Assembly (NCBI RefSeq): GCF_005771675.1
Contig: NZ_VAJM01000003.1
Coordinates: 62,001-126,000, forward strand
Origin: Hymenobacter jeollabukensis
GTDB taxonomy: Bacteria; Bacteroidota; Bacteroidia; Cytophagales; Hymenobacteraceae
DNA length: 64,000 bases
Direction of reading: 5' to 3'
The stretch's first letter is position 1. Every line of letters begins with the position of its first letter. A program made the translations under genes and the position numbers. Positions 8,235 to 15,394 of this stretch are shown here, piece by piece. Below the pieces are notes generated by a model. The model worked only from the letters and a program-made list of their open reading frames with translations, was not told the origin of the DNA and made no database searches.

Positions 8235-8648
8235 ATGGCATACTCCGTGAATCTGCTGACCTCCGTAGCCGAGTGCGACGTCCTGCTGGACCAGGCCGCC
8301 GCCGACCTAAAGCGGCTCAACAACCGCGCCGCCAACATCGACTACGCCCGCGACGCGTCCAGCGACGTCGCCACCGAAATTCAGGCCGAAATGGCCGGCC
8401 TCGACGCCGAAATCGACTCGCTGACCGACCTGGTTCCCACCCTGGCCGCCGGCACCAAAGTCCGCAAGCAAAAAGAGGCCGACCTGCGCCACGCCACCAC
8501 CCGCCGCGCCGACCTGACCGACCGCCAGGAAGCCCGCGGCCCGGTGGCCCTGCTCACCCGCGAGCGTCAACAGGCCGAGACTACCGCCCGCATCACCGAA
8601 CTAAATGATTTCATAGCGGCGGTGGAGGCCCGGAAAACGGCGCTGTAA
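8235..8648 (+). CDS. Hypothetical coiled-coil protein
   Basis: 137 residues, almost entirely helical. It is rich in Ala, Asp, Glu, Arg and Thr and has heptad-like spacing (DLKRLNNRAANIDYARDASS, ITELNDFIAAVEARK). It has no Cys, no signal peptide and no membrane segment. The family is not recognised and no function is proposed. The ATG at 8235 is followed by consistent GC-rich codon use to the stop, and a strong terminator lies 22 bp downstream, both of which support a real gene. Confidence 0.65.
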   Translation: MAYSVNLLTSVAECDVLLDQAAADLKRLNNRAANIDYARDASSDVATEIQAEMAGLDAEIDSLTDLVPTLAAGTKVRKQKEADLRHATTRRADLTDRQEARGPVALLTRERQQAETTARITELNDFIAAVEARKTAL

Positions 8649-8669
8649 ACGACAATCGTAGGCTAATGC

Positions 8670-8707
8670 AACACTGCCTGTTCCGGTTAGCCGGAACAGG
8701 CAGTGTT
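8670..8707. terminator. Strong hairpin after the coiled-coil gene
   Basis: A perfect 17-bp stem (8670-8686 with 8691-8707) with a TTAG tetraloop, 22 bp after the stop codon. No long T tract follows on either strand, but stem strength and position support termination. Confidence 0.7.
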
Positions 8708-8941
8708 GCTTGAAAGACTCTCGGCGGGGTGTCGTAAGGGCGGGGTACGGCAACGAGCAGGTAAGCGCGGCGCGGTCCGGCAGCAAGGGTGCTACTCTCC
8801 TTGGTGCGGCGCAACGATGTCACCGGTGCGCTGATAGAATGGCTGGGCCACAAAAAAACAGCACCCCGTCAGGCGAGCTATCGGGGCGGTACGCAGCACA
8901 GCAGGGCATATGCTAAGCAGCCGCTAGGCTACCGGCGCGAC

Positions 8942-9388
8942 CTACTTGATCTTGCCGGTATTGCTGGTCTTCTTGATGCGCCCGTCCGACTTGAACTTGG
9001 TGCCGGGCAGCGGCTCCAGCGTCACGTCGAGGGGCTGGCAGTTGGCCAGTGGCTGCTCCAGGGTGGTGTAGCCGGCGGCCGTGATGAGCAGCACCACGTC
9101 GCGCGGAATGGGCTTTTTGGAGGTGACCAGGTAACGGCCCTCGGCATTGGTGCTGAACGCGTCAGTCACGAAGGCTTTGTCGCGGCTGCGCAGCATCACG
9201 GTGGCGCCGGTCAGCGGGTAGGCGAAGGCGTCGGTAACGCGGCCGGTGAGCATGGCGCATTCGAGCACCGCGGGCTGCACCGGGGCGCTGGCGACCTGGC
9301 TGCTATCGGCCTTGGTGATGGTCGGCTGGGTTTGGGCAGCGGCGGCCAGGGGGAGCAGGCCGATAACGAGGGTAGCCAGGTGTTTCAT
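8942..9388 (-). CDS. Exported carboxypeptidase-regulatory-like domain protein
   Basis: 148 residues from ATG 9388; a longer frame to 9493 has no signal-like start. There is a signal peptide of about 17-18 residues (MKHLATLVIGLLPLAAAAQ). The rest is one CarboxypepD_reg-like beta sandwich (about 45-130) with the typical LTGRVTDAFAYPLTGATVML, GRYLV and ITAAGYTTLEQPL. The end is short and basic (LPGTKFKSDGRIKK). In Bacteroidota this fold usually forms the N-terminal domain of TonB-dependent receptors. Here it stands alone and is predicted periplasmic or surface-exposed. It is paralogous to the gene at 11069-11491. The function is unknown. Confidence 0.78.
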   Translation of the reverse strand: MKHLATLVIGLLPLAAAAQTQPTITKADSSQVASAPVQPAVLECAMLTGRVTDAFAYPLTGATVMLRSRDKAFVTDAFSTNAEGRYLVTSKKPIPRDVVLLITAAGYTTLEQPLANCQPLDVTLEPLPGTKFKSDGRIKKTSNTGKIK

Positions 9389-9724
9389 AGCTGGAGGAAC
9401 GTGGGAATGAGCGGTCAGGTTCGTGCGGCCACACTTGACCGGTGCTCGACCAGTAATCCAGGGTGAAATTGGACTGGAAAATCTGGTGGGCATCGGTGAA
9501 GATACTGAATAATTGGATTGTGTGTTTCGGATCGGAATAATGATGATTTGAAAATAACATAGGCGGGGCTATGCCTTATGATATTGCTGGTGGATTAATT
9601 GCACTATTTGTCACGCCTGACTTGGTCTTTGCGGCTGGTTTTTTGAACATTACTCATTGGGCCTTGTAACATAGCGGCGCTGCAGAAGCAGGGAGGCAGC
9701 CGTACCACTGGGGTCTACTTGGCA
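9389..9724. other. Intergenic region without recognised features
   Basis: A 336-bp spacer that is AT-richer between about 9500 and 9650. It must hold the promoter of the 8942-9388 gene, but no clear -33/-7 pair was found. No gene or repeat is seen. Confidence 0.4.
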
Positions 9725-10366
9725 TCAGGATGAAATCCAGCCTCCGCGCACGGCTTGGGCTACCAACCCGATCAGGCTGCGGACACCGGCTTTTTGGAGT
9801 AGGGCGCGGCGGTGGCTTTCCACGGTGCGCACGCTCAGGCCCAGGTGCCGGGCAATTTCCAGGTTGGTGCAATCATCAACCACCAGGCGCAGAACGTCTA
9901 GCTCCCGGCGGCTAAATGGCGTGGGCGGGCCCAAGTGCCGGGCCATGGACGCCGTCGAGGAAAGCCGGCTGCCGGTGGGGTTGCTGAGCCAGGGGTGAAT
10001 GGCCTGCACCAGCTCCTGCGGCGACGAATGCCGGGGCAGCAGCGTGGTGGCGCTGTGCCGAAGCTCCTGCCGGCAGCGGCGCGCGAGGGGCTGGGCCGTG
10101 AGCACCAGCACCGGCTGCTGCGGCCGAAACGCCCGCATGTTGGCAATGAGCAGCGGGAGCCCCTGGCTGGTCGCCGAGCTATCGAGCACAATGAGGCTGA
10201 AGGGCTGCCGGTGCACGAGGGCCGGTACTTGGTCGGCGTCGGTCGTCAGCGTGAGTTCCAGCGTGGGCCAGGTGTCGTGCAATGTGGCGAGCAGGCCTTG
10301 GCGGTAAAGGGTAGGGGGCGCCCCCACCAGAACGGTGCCGGGACCAGCACTTGCGCAGGAAAACAT
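9725..10366 (-). CDS. LuxR-family response regulator with degenerate receiver domain
   Basis: 213 residues from ATG 10366. The C-terminal domain (about 148-210) is a clear GerE/LuxR helix-turn-helix: FSRRELDVLRLVVDDCTNLE, then IARHLGLSVRTVESHRR. The N-terminal domain keeps receiver order, including FSLIVLDSS with the possible phospho-acceptor Asp. However, it lacks the acidic pair expected after the first strand (VLVGAPPTLYRQ), and LVLTAQPLA replaces the usual T/S...K ending. It is therefore probably a pseudo-receiver or unconventional regulator. No histidine kinase is adjacent. The targets are unknown. Confidence 0.78.
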   Translation of the reverse strand: MFSCASAGPGTVLVGAPPTLYRQGLLATLHDTWPTLELTLTTDADQVPALVHRQPFSLIVLDSSATSQGLPLLIANMRAFRPQQPVLVLTAQPLARRCRQELRHSATTLLPRHSSPQELVQAIHPWLSNPTGSRLSSTASMARHLGPPTPFSRRELDVLRLVVDDCTNLEIARHLGLSVRTVESHRRALLQKAGVRSLIGLVAQAVRGGWISS

Positions 10367-10587
10367 AGGGGTAGCAGTAGAGGCATACAAACGGGAAAAA
10401 CGTGGATCAATAGGTGTGTAGCAGGAAGAGTGGCGGCAGTGTAGTGCCTGGAGCGTGTGCTGACAATATGAGTTGTATATTTTATAAATACAATATTGCT
10501 ATGGTAAAACTCCAGCCTGGCAGATTTGCATAACCGCCAGGCCTTTTGAGCCGATGCCTTACCTTACGGCATCAATGCACTGCTGCC

Positions 10588-11025
10588 ATGCTGATCCTGC
10601 CTTCGCCGGAGTTTCTCCAGATCGTTTACCGGGTTGAGCTAAATGTGCTCGTCGGGCGCTGGCTGCAGTCGGTGACGCCTGAGCAGTTGCAGGCCGGCTA
10701 CCTCGCCCTGCTGGAGGCCGCCAGCGCACGGCAGTGCCGCTGGTGGTTGGTAGATGGCCGGCGGCGGCTGCACTCCCACAAGGCCGATTCGCGCTGGATG
10801 ATGGACGAATTCTTTCCGCAGCTGGCGCCACGCCTGGGCGGCAAGGTGTACCTGGCCTACCTCTTTACGCCTACGCACCTGGAGGAGCTGCAAGCCGACG
10901 CGGACGTGCCCAAGCTCAGCTACTTCGACCACCGGCCCTACCAGGTGCAGCGTTTCATCGAGGAGCAGGCCGCCATGAACTGGCTGGCGCAGATGCACGC
11001 CGGCGAGCAAGCGGCAAGCCGCTAA
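10588..11025 (+). CDS. Hypothetical protein, STAS/SpoIIAA-like fold suspected
   Basis: 145 residues from ATG 10588 (MLILPSPEF). It is cytoplasmic with mixed alpha/beta pattern: RVELNVLVGRWL, then CRWWLVDGRRRLHSH, then MMDEFFPQLAPRLGGK, VYLAYLFTP and PYQVQRFIEEQAAMNWL. The alternation of strand (LVDGR), helix and strand (AYLF) resembles the gene at 13408-13797, suggesting two members of a lineage-specific family. A STAS-like fold is a guess from that layout. No catalytic motif is seen. It is divergent from the LuxR-type regulator at 9725, so the 220-bp spacer between them may be shared control DNA. Confidence 0.6.
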   Translation: MLILPSPEFLQIVYRVELNVLVGRWLQSVTPEQLQAGYLALLEAASARQCRWWLVDGRRRLHSHKADSRWMMDEFFPQLAPRLGGKVYLAYLFTPTHLEELQADADVPKLSYFDHRPYQVQRFIEEQAAMNWLAQMHAGEQAASR

Positions 11026-11068
11026 GGACGGGTTTGCTCCGGCTGCCAGCAGCCGGGCCCGGGCCGCG

Positions 11069-11491
11069 TTACTCTTCCGCCCGCCCAACGGCCAGCAGCT
11101 TGCCGTTGTGGCGTCCGCCGTGCTTGATACGGGTACCCGGCAGCAGCTGCAGCGTCACGGCGTTGGCGGTGCCGCTGCGCACGGCCATATCCGCTTCGGT
11201 GTAGCCGAGTAGGCTCACGCGTACCTGCTCGCTCGGGTGCGCGCTGGGCAGCGAGAAGACGCCGTCGGCGTTGGTGCTGCACACGTGCCGGGTGCCTTTG
11301 ATGATGATGGTGGCGCCGGGCAGGGGCTGGCCATCTTCGTCGATAACCTGGCCCTTGATAACCTGCGCCGAATGGTCGGCGGGCAGGCCCGGGGCAACGG
11401 CGGTGGCGGGCAGAGCAGGGGCCGTTTGGGCCAGGGCCGAAGTCAGGGGGAAAACCAGGGCCAGAAGGGTCAGAGAGAGGGTGGAGTGCAT
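11069..11491 (-). CDS. Exported carboxypeptidase-regulatory-like domain protein
   Basis: 140 residues with a signal peptide (MHSTLSLTLLALVFPLTSAL, then AQ). A single CarboxypepD_reg-like beta sandwich (about 44-120) carries IKGQVIDEDGQPLPGATIII, NADGVFSLP and VSLLGYTEADMAVR. The LLPGTRIKHGGRHNGK tail resembles that of the 8942-9388 paralogue. There is no barrel or plug, so it is not a TonB receptor fragment by obvious homology. It is probably periplasmic. An AT-rich region upstream (11492-11600) is the likely promoter. Confidence 0.78.
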   Translation of the reverse strand: MHSTLSLTLLALVFPLTSALAQTAPALPATAVAPGLPADHSAQVIKGQVIDEDGQPLPGATIIIKGTRHVCSTNADGVFSLPSAHPSEQVRVSLLGYTEADMAVRSGTANAVTLQLLPGTRIKHGGRHNGKLLAVGRAEE

Positions 11492-11870
11492 GGTAATATG
11501 GTGTTTGAAATTTATTGTTGAATAAAACTAATCCTGATATCTGTTATATGCAAATAAAAATTAGTTAAAGTAAAGTTTTATGTTGGTCAATGAAAGTTTC
11601 CTCTCCATTCTCAGGCCATAACTCAACCGAAATGAGAGTATCAGGCCCGGTGCCGGGGGCGCCAGTTCGTCGGCGGTGCAAGGCTCACCCAATGATGCAA
11701 CGCGCCCCCACGTGCGAGCCGCGGCGGTCGGATGCGGTAAGTGGATGAGGGTGTCGGCGGCCGGGTCGTTATCCGCCCAACGCCGCTCCTGCGTTGTGGC
11801 CGCGTGGCTCAACCGGCTCAGCGCCCGAACGCAAAACCGCCCCGGCCGTTGGGGCGACCGGGGCGGCGGG
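11492..11870. other. Intergenic region with AT-rich promoter segment and ndh terminator
   Basis: About 380 bp. The first 120 bp are AT-rich and contain TTTATTTG on the minus strand, one base off the TAnnTTTG box, so they probably drive the 11069-11491 gene. The right end contains the ndh terminator. No gene is supported between them. Confidence 0.5.
11833..11866 (-). terminator. Intrinsic terminator of ndh
   Basis: A 9-bp GC-only stem (11837-11845 with 11858-11866), followed on the minus strand by TTTT. It is 5 bp past the ndh stop codon. Confidence 0.7.
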
Positions 11871-13202
11871 TTACACGATGGCCTTTTCGGTGGTGGCTTC
11901 GACCGGCACGGGCTCCCGCGTGGGACCGATGATGTAGCGCCGGCCCTTGTCGAAGGTGAAGTAGCTCCAGGTCCAGTTCAGAAACACGAACAGGCGGTTG
12001 CGGAAGCTGATGAGCGACATCAGGTGCACGAACATCCAGATGATCCAGGCCAGGAAGCCCTGGGTTTTGAGGTCCTTGCCCAGCAGCTTGATGTCGGCCA
12101 CGGCGTGGTTGCGGCCGATGGTGGCCAGGGAGCCTTTGTCGTCGTAGCGAAAGGGCTGCGGGGCCTGGCCAGCCAGCAGACGCTCCAGGTTGTGGGCCAG
12201 CAGCCGGCCCTGCTGCATGGCGGGCTGGGCCAGCATGGGGTGCCCCTCGGGGTACTCCGTCGATTCCATGGCGGCAATGTCGCCGATGGCGAAGATGTGG
12301 GGGTGGCCCTTCACCCGGTTGAACTCGTCGACGGCGTAGCGGCCGCCCTTGCGCAGGCACTCGGGCGGCAGGCCGTCGACCGGGGCGCCGGCCACGCCCG
12401 CGGCCCAGATGAGCGTGCGGGTGACGAGGGTTTCGCCGGTGTTGAGCGTGACGGTGTAGCCGTCGTACGATTTGACGCGCTTGTTCAGGTGCACCTGCAC
12501 GCCAAAGCGCTCCAGATACTCCAGCGACTTGCGCGAGGCCTCGGCCGACATGCCCTTCAGCAGCAGGTCGCCGCTCTGGATGAGGTGAATGTCCATCTGC
12601 CGGAAGTCCAGCTCGCGGTAGTCCTTCGGAAAGATGTGCTTGCGCAGCTCGCTCAGGGCCCCCGCAATTTCGACGCCCGTGGGGCCGCCGCCCACGATGA
12701 CGAAGTCGAGCAGGGAGTTGAGCTGGACTTCGTCGCCGAGCTGCAGGGCCTTCTCGAAGTTCGACAGCACCGTGTTGCGCAGCTCGATGGCGTCCATCAC
12801 GCTCTTCATGGCAATGGCGTTGCGCTCCATTTCGGCGTCGCCAAAGTAGTTGGTGGTGGCGCCGGTGGCCAGCACCAGGTAGTCGTAGCGCACCAGCCCG
12901 ATGGAGGTTTCCACCACCTGCCGCTCGGCGTCGATGCGCTGCACTTCGGCCAGGCGGAAGAAGAGGTTTTCCTGCTCGTCGAGGATTTTGCGGAAGGGCG
13001 ACACCACCGCGTCGACCTCCAGGCCGGCGGTGGCCACCTGGTAGAGCAGGGGCTGGAAGGTGTGGTAGTTCTGCTTGTCGATGAGCACGACCTGCACCGG
13101 GGCGTGGCGCAGGGCCTTGGCCAGCTCCAGGCCGCCAAAACCGCCGCCCACGATAACCACGCGGGGCTTGCCGAGGTCTTCGATTTTGGCCAGGCCTTCC
13201 AT
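11871..13202 (-). CDS. ndh: Type II NADH dehydrogenase (NDH-2)
   Basis: 443 residues from ATG 13202. An upstream in-frame TTG at 13235 is less likely. It is a two-dinucleotide-binding-domain flavoprotein: FAD motif VVIVGGGFGGLELAKAL near the N-terminus, then DKQNYHTFQPLLYQVATAGL, LVLATGA, the NADH-binding VIVGGGPTGVEIAGAL near residue 160, and the FAD motif HIFAIGDIAAM near residue 300. The C-terminal WIIWMFVHLMSLI and FLNWTWSYF segments are the membrane-anchoring region typical of Bacteroidota NDH-2. The enzyme oxidises NADH and reduces menaquinone without pumping protons. Sulfide:quinone reductase is excluded by the absence of its Cys pattern. Confidence 0.9.
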   Translation of the reverse strand: MEGLAKIEDLGKPRVVIVGGGFGGLELAKALRHAPVQVVLIDKQNYHTFQPLLYQVATAGLEVDAVVSPFRKILDEQENLFFRLAEVQRIDAERQVVETSIGLVRYDYLVLATGATTNYFGDAEMERNAIAMKSVMDAIELRNTVLSNFEKALQLGDEVQLNSLLDFVIVGGGPTGVEIAGALSELRKHIFPKDYRELDFRQMDIHLIQSGDLLLKGMSAEASRKSLEYLERFGVQVHLNKRVKSYDGYTVTLNTGETLVTRTLIWAAGVAGAPVDGLPPECLRKGGRYAVDEFNRVKGHPHIFAIGDIAAMESTEYPEGHPMLAQPAMQQGRLLAHNLERLLAGQAPQPFRYDDKGSLATIGRNHAVADIKLLGKDLKTQGFLAWIIWMFVHLMSLISFRNRLFVFLNWTWSYFTFDKGRRYIIGPTREPVPVEATTEKAIV

Positions 13203-13407
13203 AAGCAGCGGGGGAGTAAGACGTGAGGTGGGCAATGATACGGCCGCAGGGCGGGAAGGGCTGCGTCAATCTGGTGGCAGGTACGAAATGCCGGTAAAAT
13301 GAACCGGAAATCATGCAAGCGCCTTACATAAGTACAAGGATGGCCGGGAAGTAAGCTGGCCGGCCTTACTTTTATCACCGGCCGCGCTGGCCGTTTTCTC
13401 CTCGCCC

Positions 13408-13797
13408 ATGCACTTTCTGGTCGACACTCCCGGGCTGGTCATCAGCCACGACGCCGCCAACGAGTGGCTGTACTGCGACTGGCGCGGGCTGCACGACCAG
13501 GAGTCGTCGCAGGCGGCGTGCCTGCTGATGCTGGAGGCGCTGCGCCGGCAGCCCTGCCGCAAGATTCTCAACGACAACTCGGGCGTGACGCGGCAAACTA
13601 TGCAGCTCACCCTGTGGGGCGCGTGGTGGCTGGAGGAAATGACCAGCGCCGGGCTGCAGTACCTGGCCTGGGTATTCCCGCGCGACTTCATGATGCGGCA
13701 GCACACCGAGCAGGCCCTGCAGCACATCGAGCGGCCGGTGGTGGTGGCCTTCGGCGACGTGGCTTCGGCCTACGTGTGGCTGCAGCAACAATCATAG
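13408..13797 (+). CDS. Hypothetical protein, STAS/SpoIIAA-like fold suspected
   Basis: A 129-residue soluble protein. The pattern is beta (LVISHDAANEWLYCDWRG), helix (QAACLLMLEALRRQPCRK), strand ILNDNSG, helix with TLWGAWWLEEM, strand LQYLAWVFP, helix, strand VVVAFGD and final helix ASAYVWLQ. This alpha/beta alternation matches the 10588-11025 protein and is compatible with a STAS-like domain. The Asn-Asp in ILNDNSG sits where STAS proteins carry their phosphorylated Ser, but no Ser is there. It has no neighbours in its operon. The function is unknown. Confidence 0.6.
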   Translation: MHFLVDTPGLVISHDAANEWLYCDWRGLHDQESSQAACLLMLEALRRQPCRKILNDNSGVTRQTMQLTLWGAWWLEEMTSAGLQYLAWVFPRDFMMRQHTEQALQHIERPVVVAFGDVASAYVWLQQQS

Positions 13798-14211
13798 GTA
13801 CCGGTAGCATGCCGCTCACGGCCTTATCGGAATACGGCCGGCAACGGCTGTAAAAGCATTTTTGCGCCCATGAATCGCGTAAAATTACCCGATGAGACGT
13901 ATAATTACCTGATTTATAGGTATAACCATTGTCGGAATGTCCCTTGTAAGCGTTGTGTGAACGAGTAGTCTATAACTGGTAGTATGAACATTGTAAGGTG
14001 GGTTTGACTGGCTTGGGTGGATAACTTGCTGGTTAGCAACCGATTGATAACTAGGCTGCCGCGGACGCAGTTGGTCTGGCCTGGCGTGGATTAACAGGAC
14101 GAGCGGCGGAAATCATAGTCACAATCCAGGGTGAATCTTCCTGTAGCCTGGCCGGGGAAGGGGGTAAGATTGGGTCAGTTTTCAACCCCATCAACCCTTT
14201 TTCTCTTGCTC
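13798..14211. other. Intergenic region upstream of the toxin operon
   Basis: A 414-bp region, notably less GC-rich than its surroundings between about 13860 and 14110. It must contain the toxin operon promoter, but no exact TAnnTTTG box was found. There is no gene, tRNA or long repeat. Confidence 0.5.
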
Positions 14212-15372
14212 ATGTCAGCTAATTCGACACCCAGCATTGCCCCCGGTGCCCTGGCTACGCCCGGTACTCCCAATGGTCCTAAGTTCACGCTTTCCGCCCC
14301 CGAGTGGCTGGCCATTCAGACGTACGTGAAAGATGCCCTGGCGCTGCCCACTACCTCCGACGCCTTCCGCGCTTCGCTGGGGGCCGGCGCGCCGAGCGAC
14401 TTGTCCGATTTTCAGGAGCTGATTGATTGCTACAAATCGATTAACGCTCACTGCACCACCTGGCAGACCACGACCTTCCCCGCCAGCGTGAGCCTGGCCA
14501 GCGACGTGAGCTTCTACGGCACCAAAAAAGCGCCCATCTACTACGCCGCCATCCAGCAGGAAGCCGACATCCTGAGCAACGACCCCGACAACGCCCAGGC
14601 CCTGAAGGCGCTGAAAGCCATCCTGGACAACCTCACCCAGCAGGCCCAGACCTACGCCGACCACGCCCAGCAGGTGTACAACCAGATTCAGGACTTCGCC
14701 AACCAGACCGCCGCTGACAAGACGACGCTGGTGGGAACCGACGGCCAGAGCGGGCTGCTGAAAAAGTACAACGACAAGTACGGGGCGACGAGCACCGAAG
14801 TGCAGCAGCTCACCCAGCAGATCAAAGACCAGCAGCAAATCCTGAAGGACGCTACCAACGAGTATAACCACGACGTAATCGTGGCGGCTACCTCGCCCAC
14901 CTACGCCTGGATATTCCCGGCTGGCACCATCGCCGCCGCCGTGGTGGCGGGGGTATACGGCAAGCGCGCCACCGACGCCCTCGATCTGATGCACGCCACG
15001 CAGGCCCAGATCAGCTCGATGAGCGCCACGCTGGCCGCCGACACCAATCTGATGATAGCCATCCACAATGCCGAAATCGGCATGAACACCATTACCCAGG
15101 AGCTGTCGGCGGCGCTGCCGGTGATTCAGAAGATTCAGGGCCTGTGGGGCAGCATCAAAGACGACCTGACGAGCATCGTGGCCCTCATCGACTCGGACAT
15201 CCGGCAGGCCTTGCCCATCATCATGAACCTGGGCATTGCCGAGGCCATTCAGGCCTGGAAAGACGTGGCGGCCGAAGCCGATATCTACCGCATGAACGCC
15301 TACATCACGGTGGACAACCAAAGCACGGACCCGGCCGCAGTACCCGCCGAGCCCGCCGCTGCGGCTGTTTAG
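14212..15372 (+). CDS. Alpha-xenorhabdolysin (XaxA/YaxA/MakA)-like pore-forming toxin subunit
   Basis: 386 residues from ATG 14212. It is almost all alpha-helical with no signal peptide. Long amphipathic helices (KALKAILDNLTQQAQTYADH, VQQLTQQIKDQQQILKDATN) flank a hydrophobic hairpin at about residues 231-252 (YAWIFPAGTIAAAVVAGVYG, then KRATDAL). Then come further helices with LPVIQKIQGLWGSIKDDL and AIQAWKDVAAEADIYRMN. A five-helix bundle with a membrane-inserting hairpin is the architecture of XaxA-type alpha-pore-forming toxins. Those proteins are also leaderless and are released by lysis or dedicated routes. It is the first gene of a four-gene operon, 22 bp before the next gene. I am confident in the family class, less in pairing with a specific partner. 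Confidence 0.75.
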   Translation: MSANSTPSIAPGALATPGTPNGPKFTLSAPEWLAIQTYVKDALALPTTSDAFRASLGAGAPSDLSDFQELIDCYKSINAHCTTWQTTTFPASVSLASDVSFYGTKKAPIYYAAIQQEADILSNDPDNAQALKALKAILDNLTQQAQTYADHAQQVYNQIQDFANQTAADKTTLVGTDGQSGLLKKYNDKYGATSTEVQQLTQQIKDQQQILKDATNEYNHDVIVAATSPTYAWIFPAGTIAAAVVAGVYGKRATDALDLMHATQAQISSMSATLAADTNLMIAIHNAEIGMNTITQELSAALPVIQKIQGLWGSIKDDLTSIVALIDSDIRQALPIIMNLGIAEAIQAWKDVAAEADIYRMNAYITVDNQSTDPAAVPAEPAAAAV

Positions 15373-15394
15373 TCCCCTGCTTCGACTGCTGACT

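Noticed and set aside
11561-11812. Small minus-strand gene between the carboxypeptidase-like and ndh genes
   Set aside because: The 83-residue frame has no recognisable domain, starts next to the ndh terminator and runs into the AT-rich promoter region of the next gene.
14131-14211. N-terminal extension and signal peptide on the XaxA-like protein
   Set aside because: The upstream frame contains a hydrophobic stretch but starts with a non-ATG codon in AT-rich intergenic sequence. The family starts at the Met encoded at 14212 and is leaderless.
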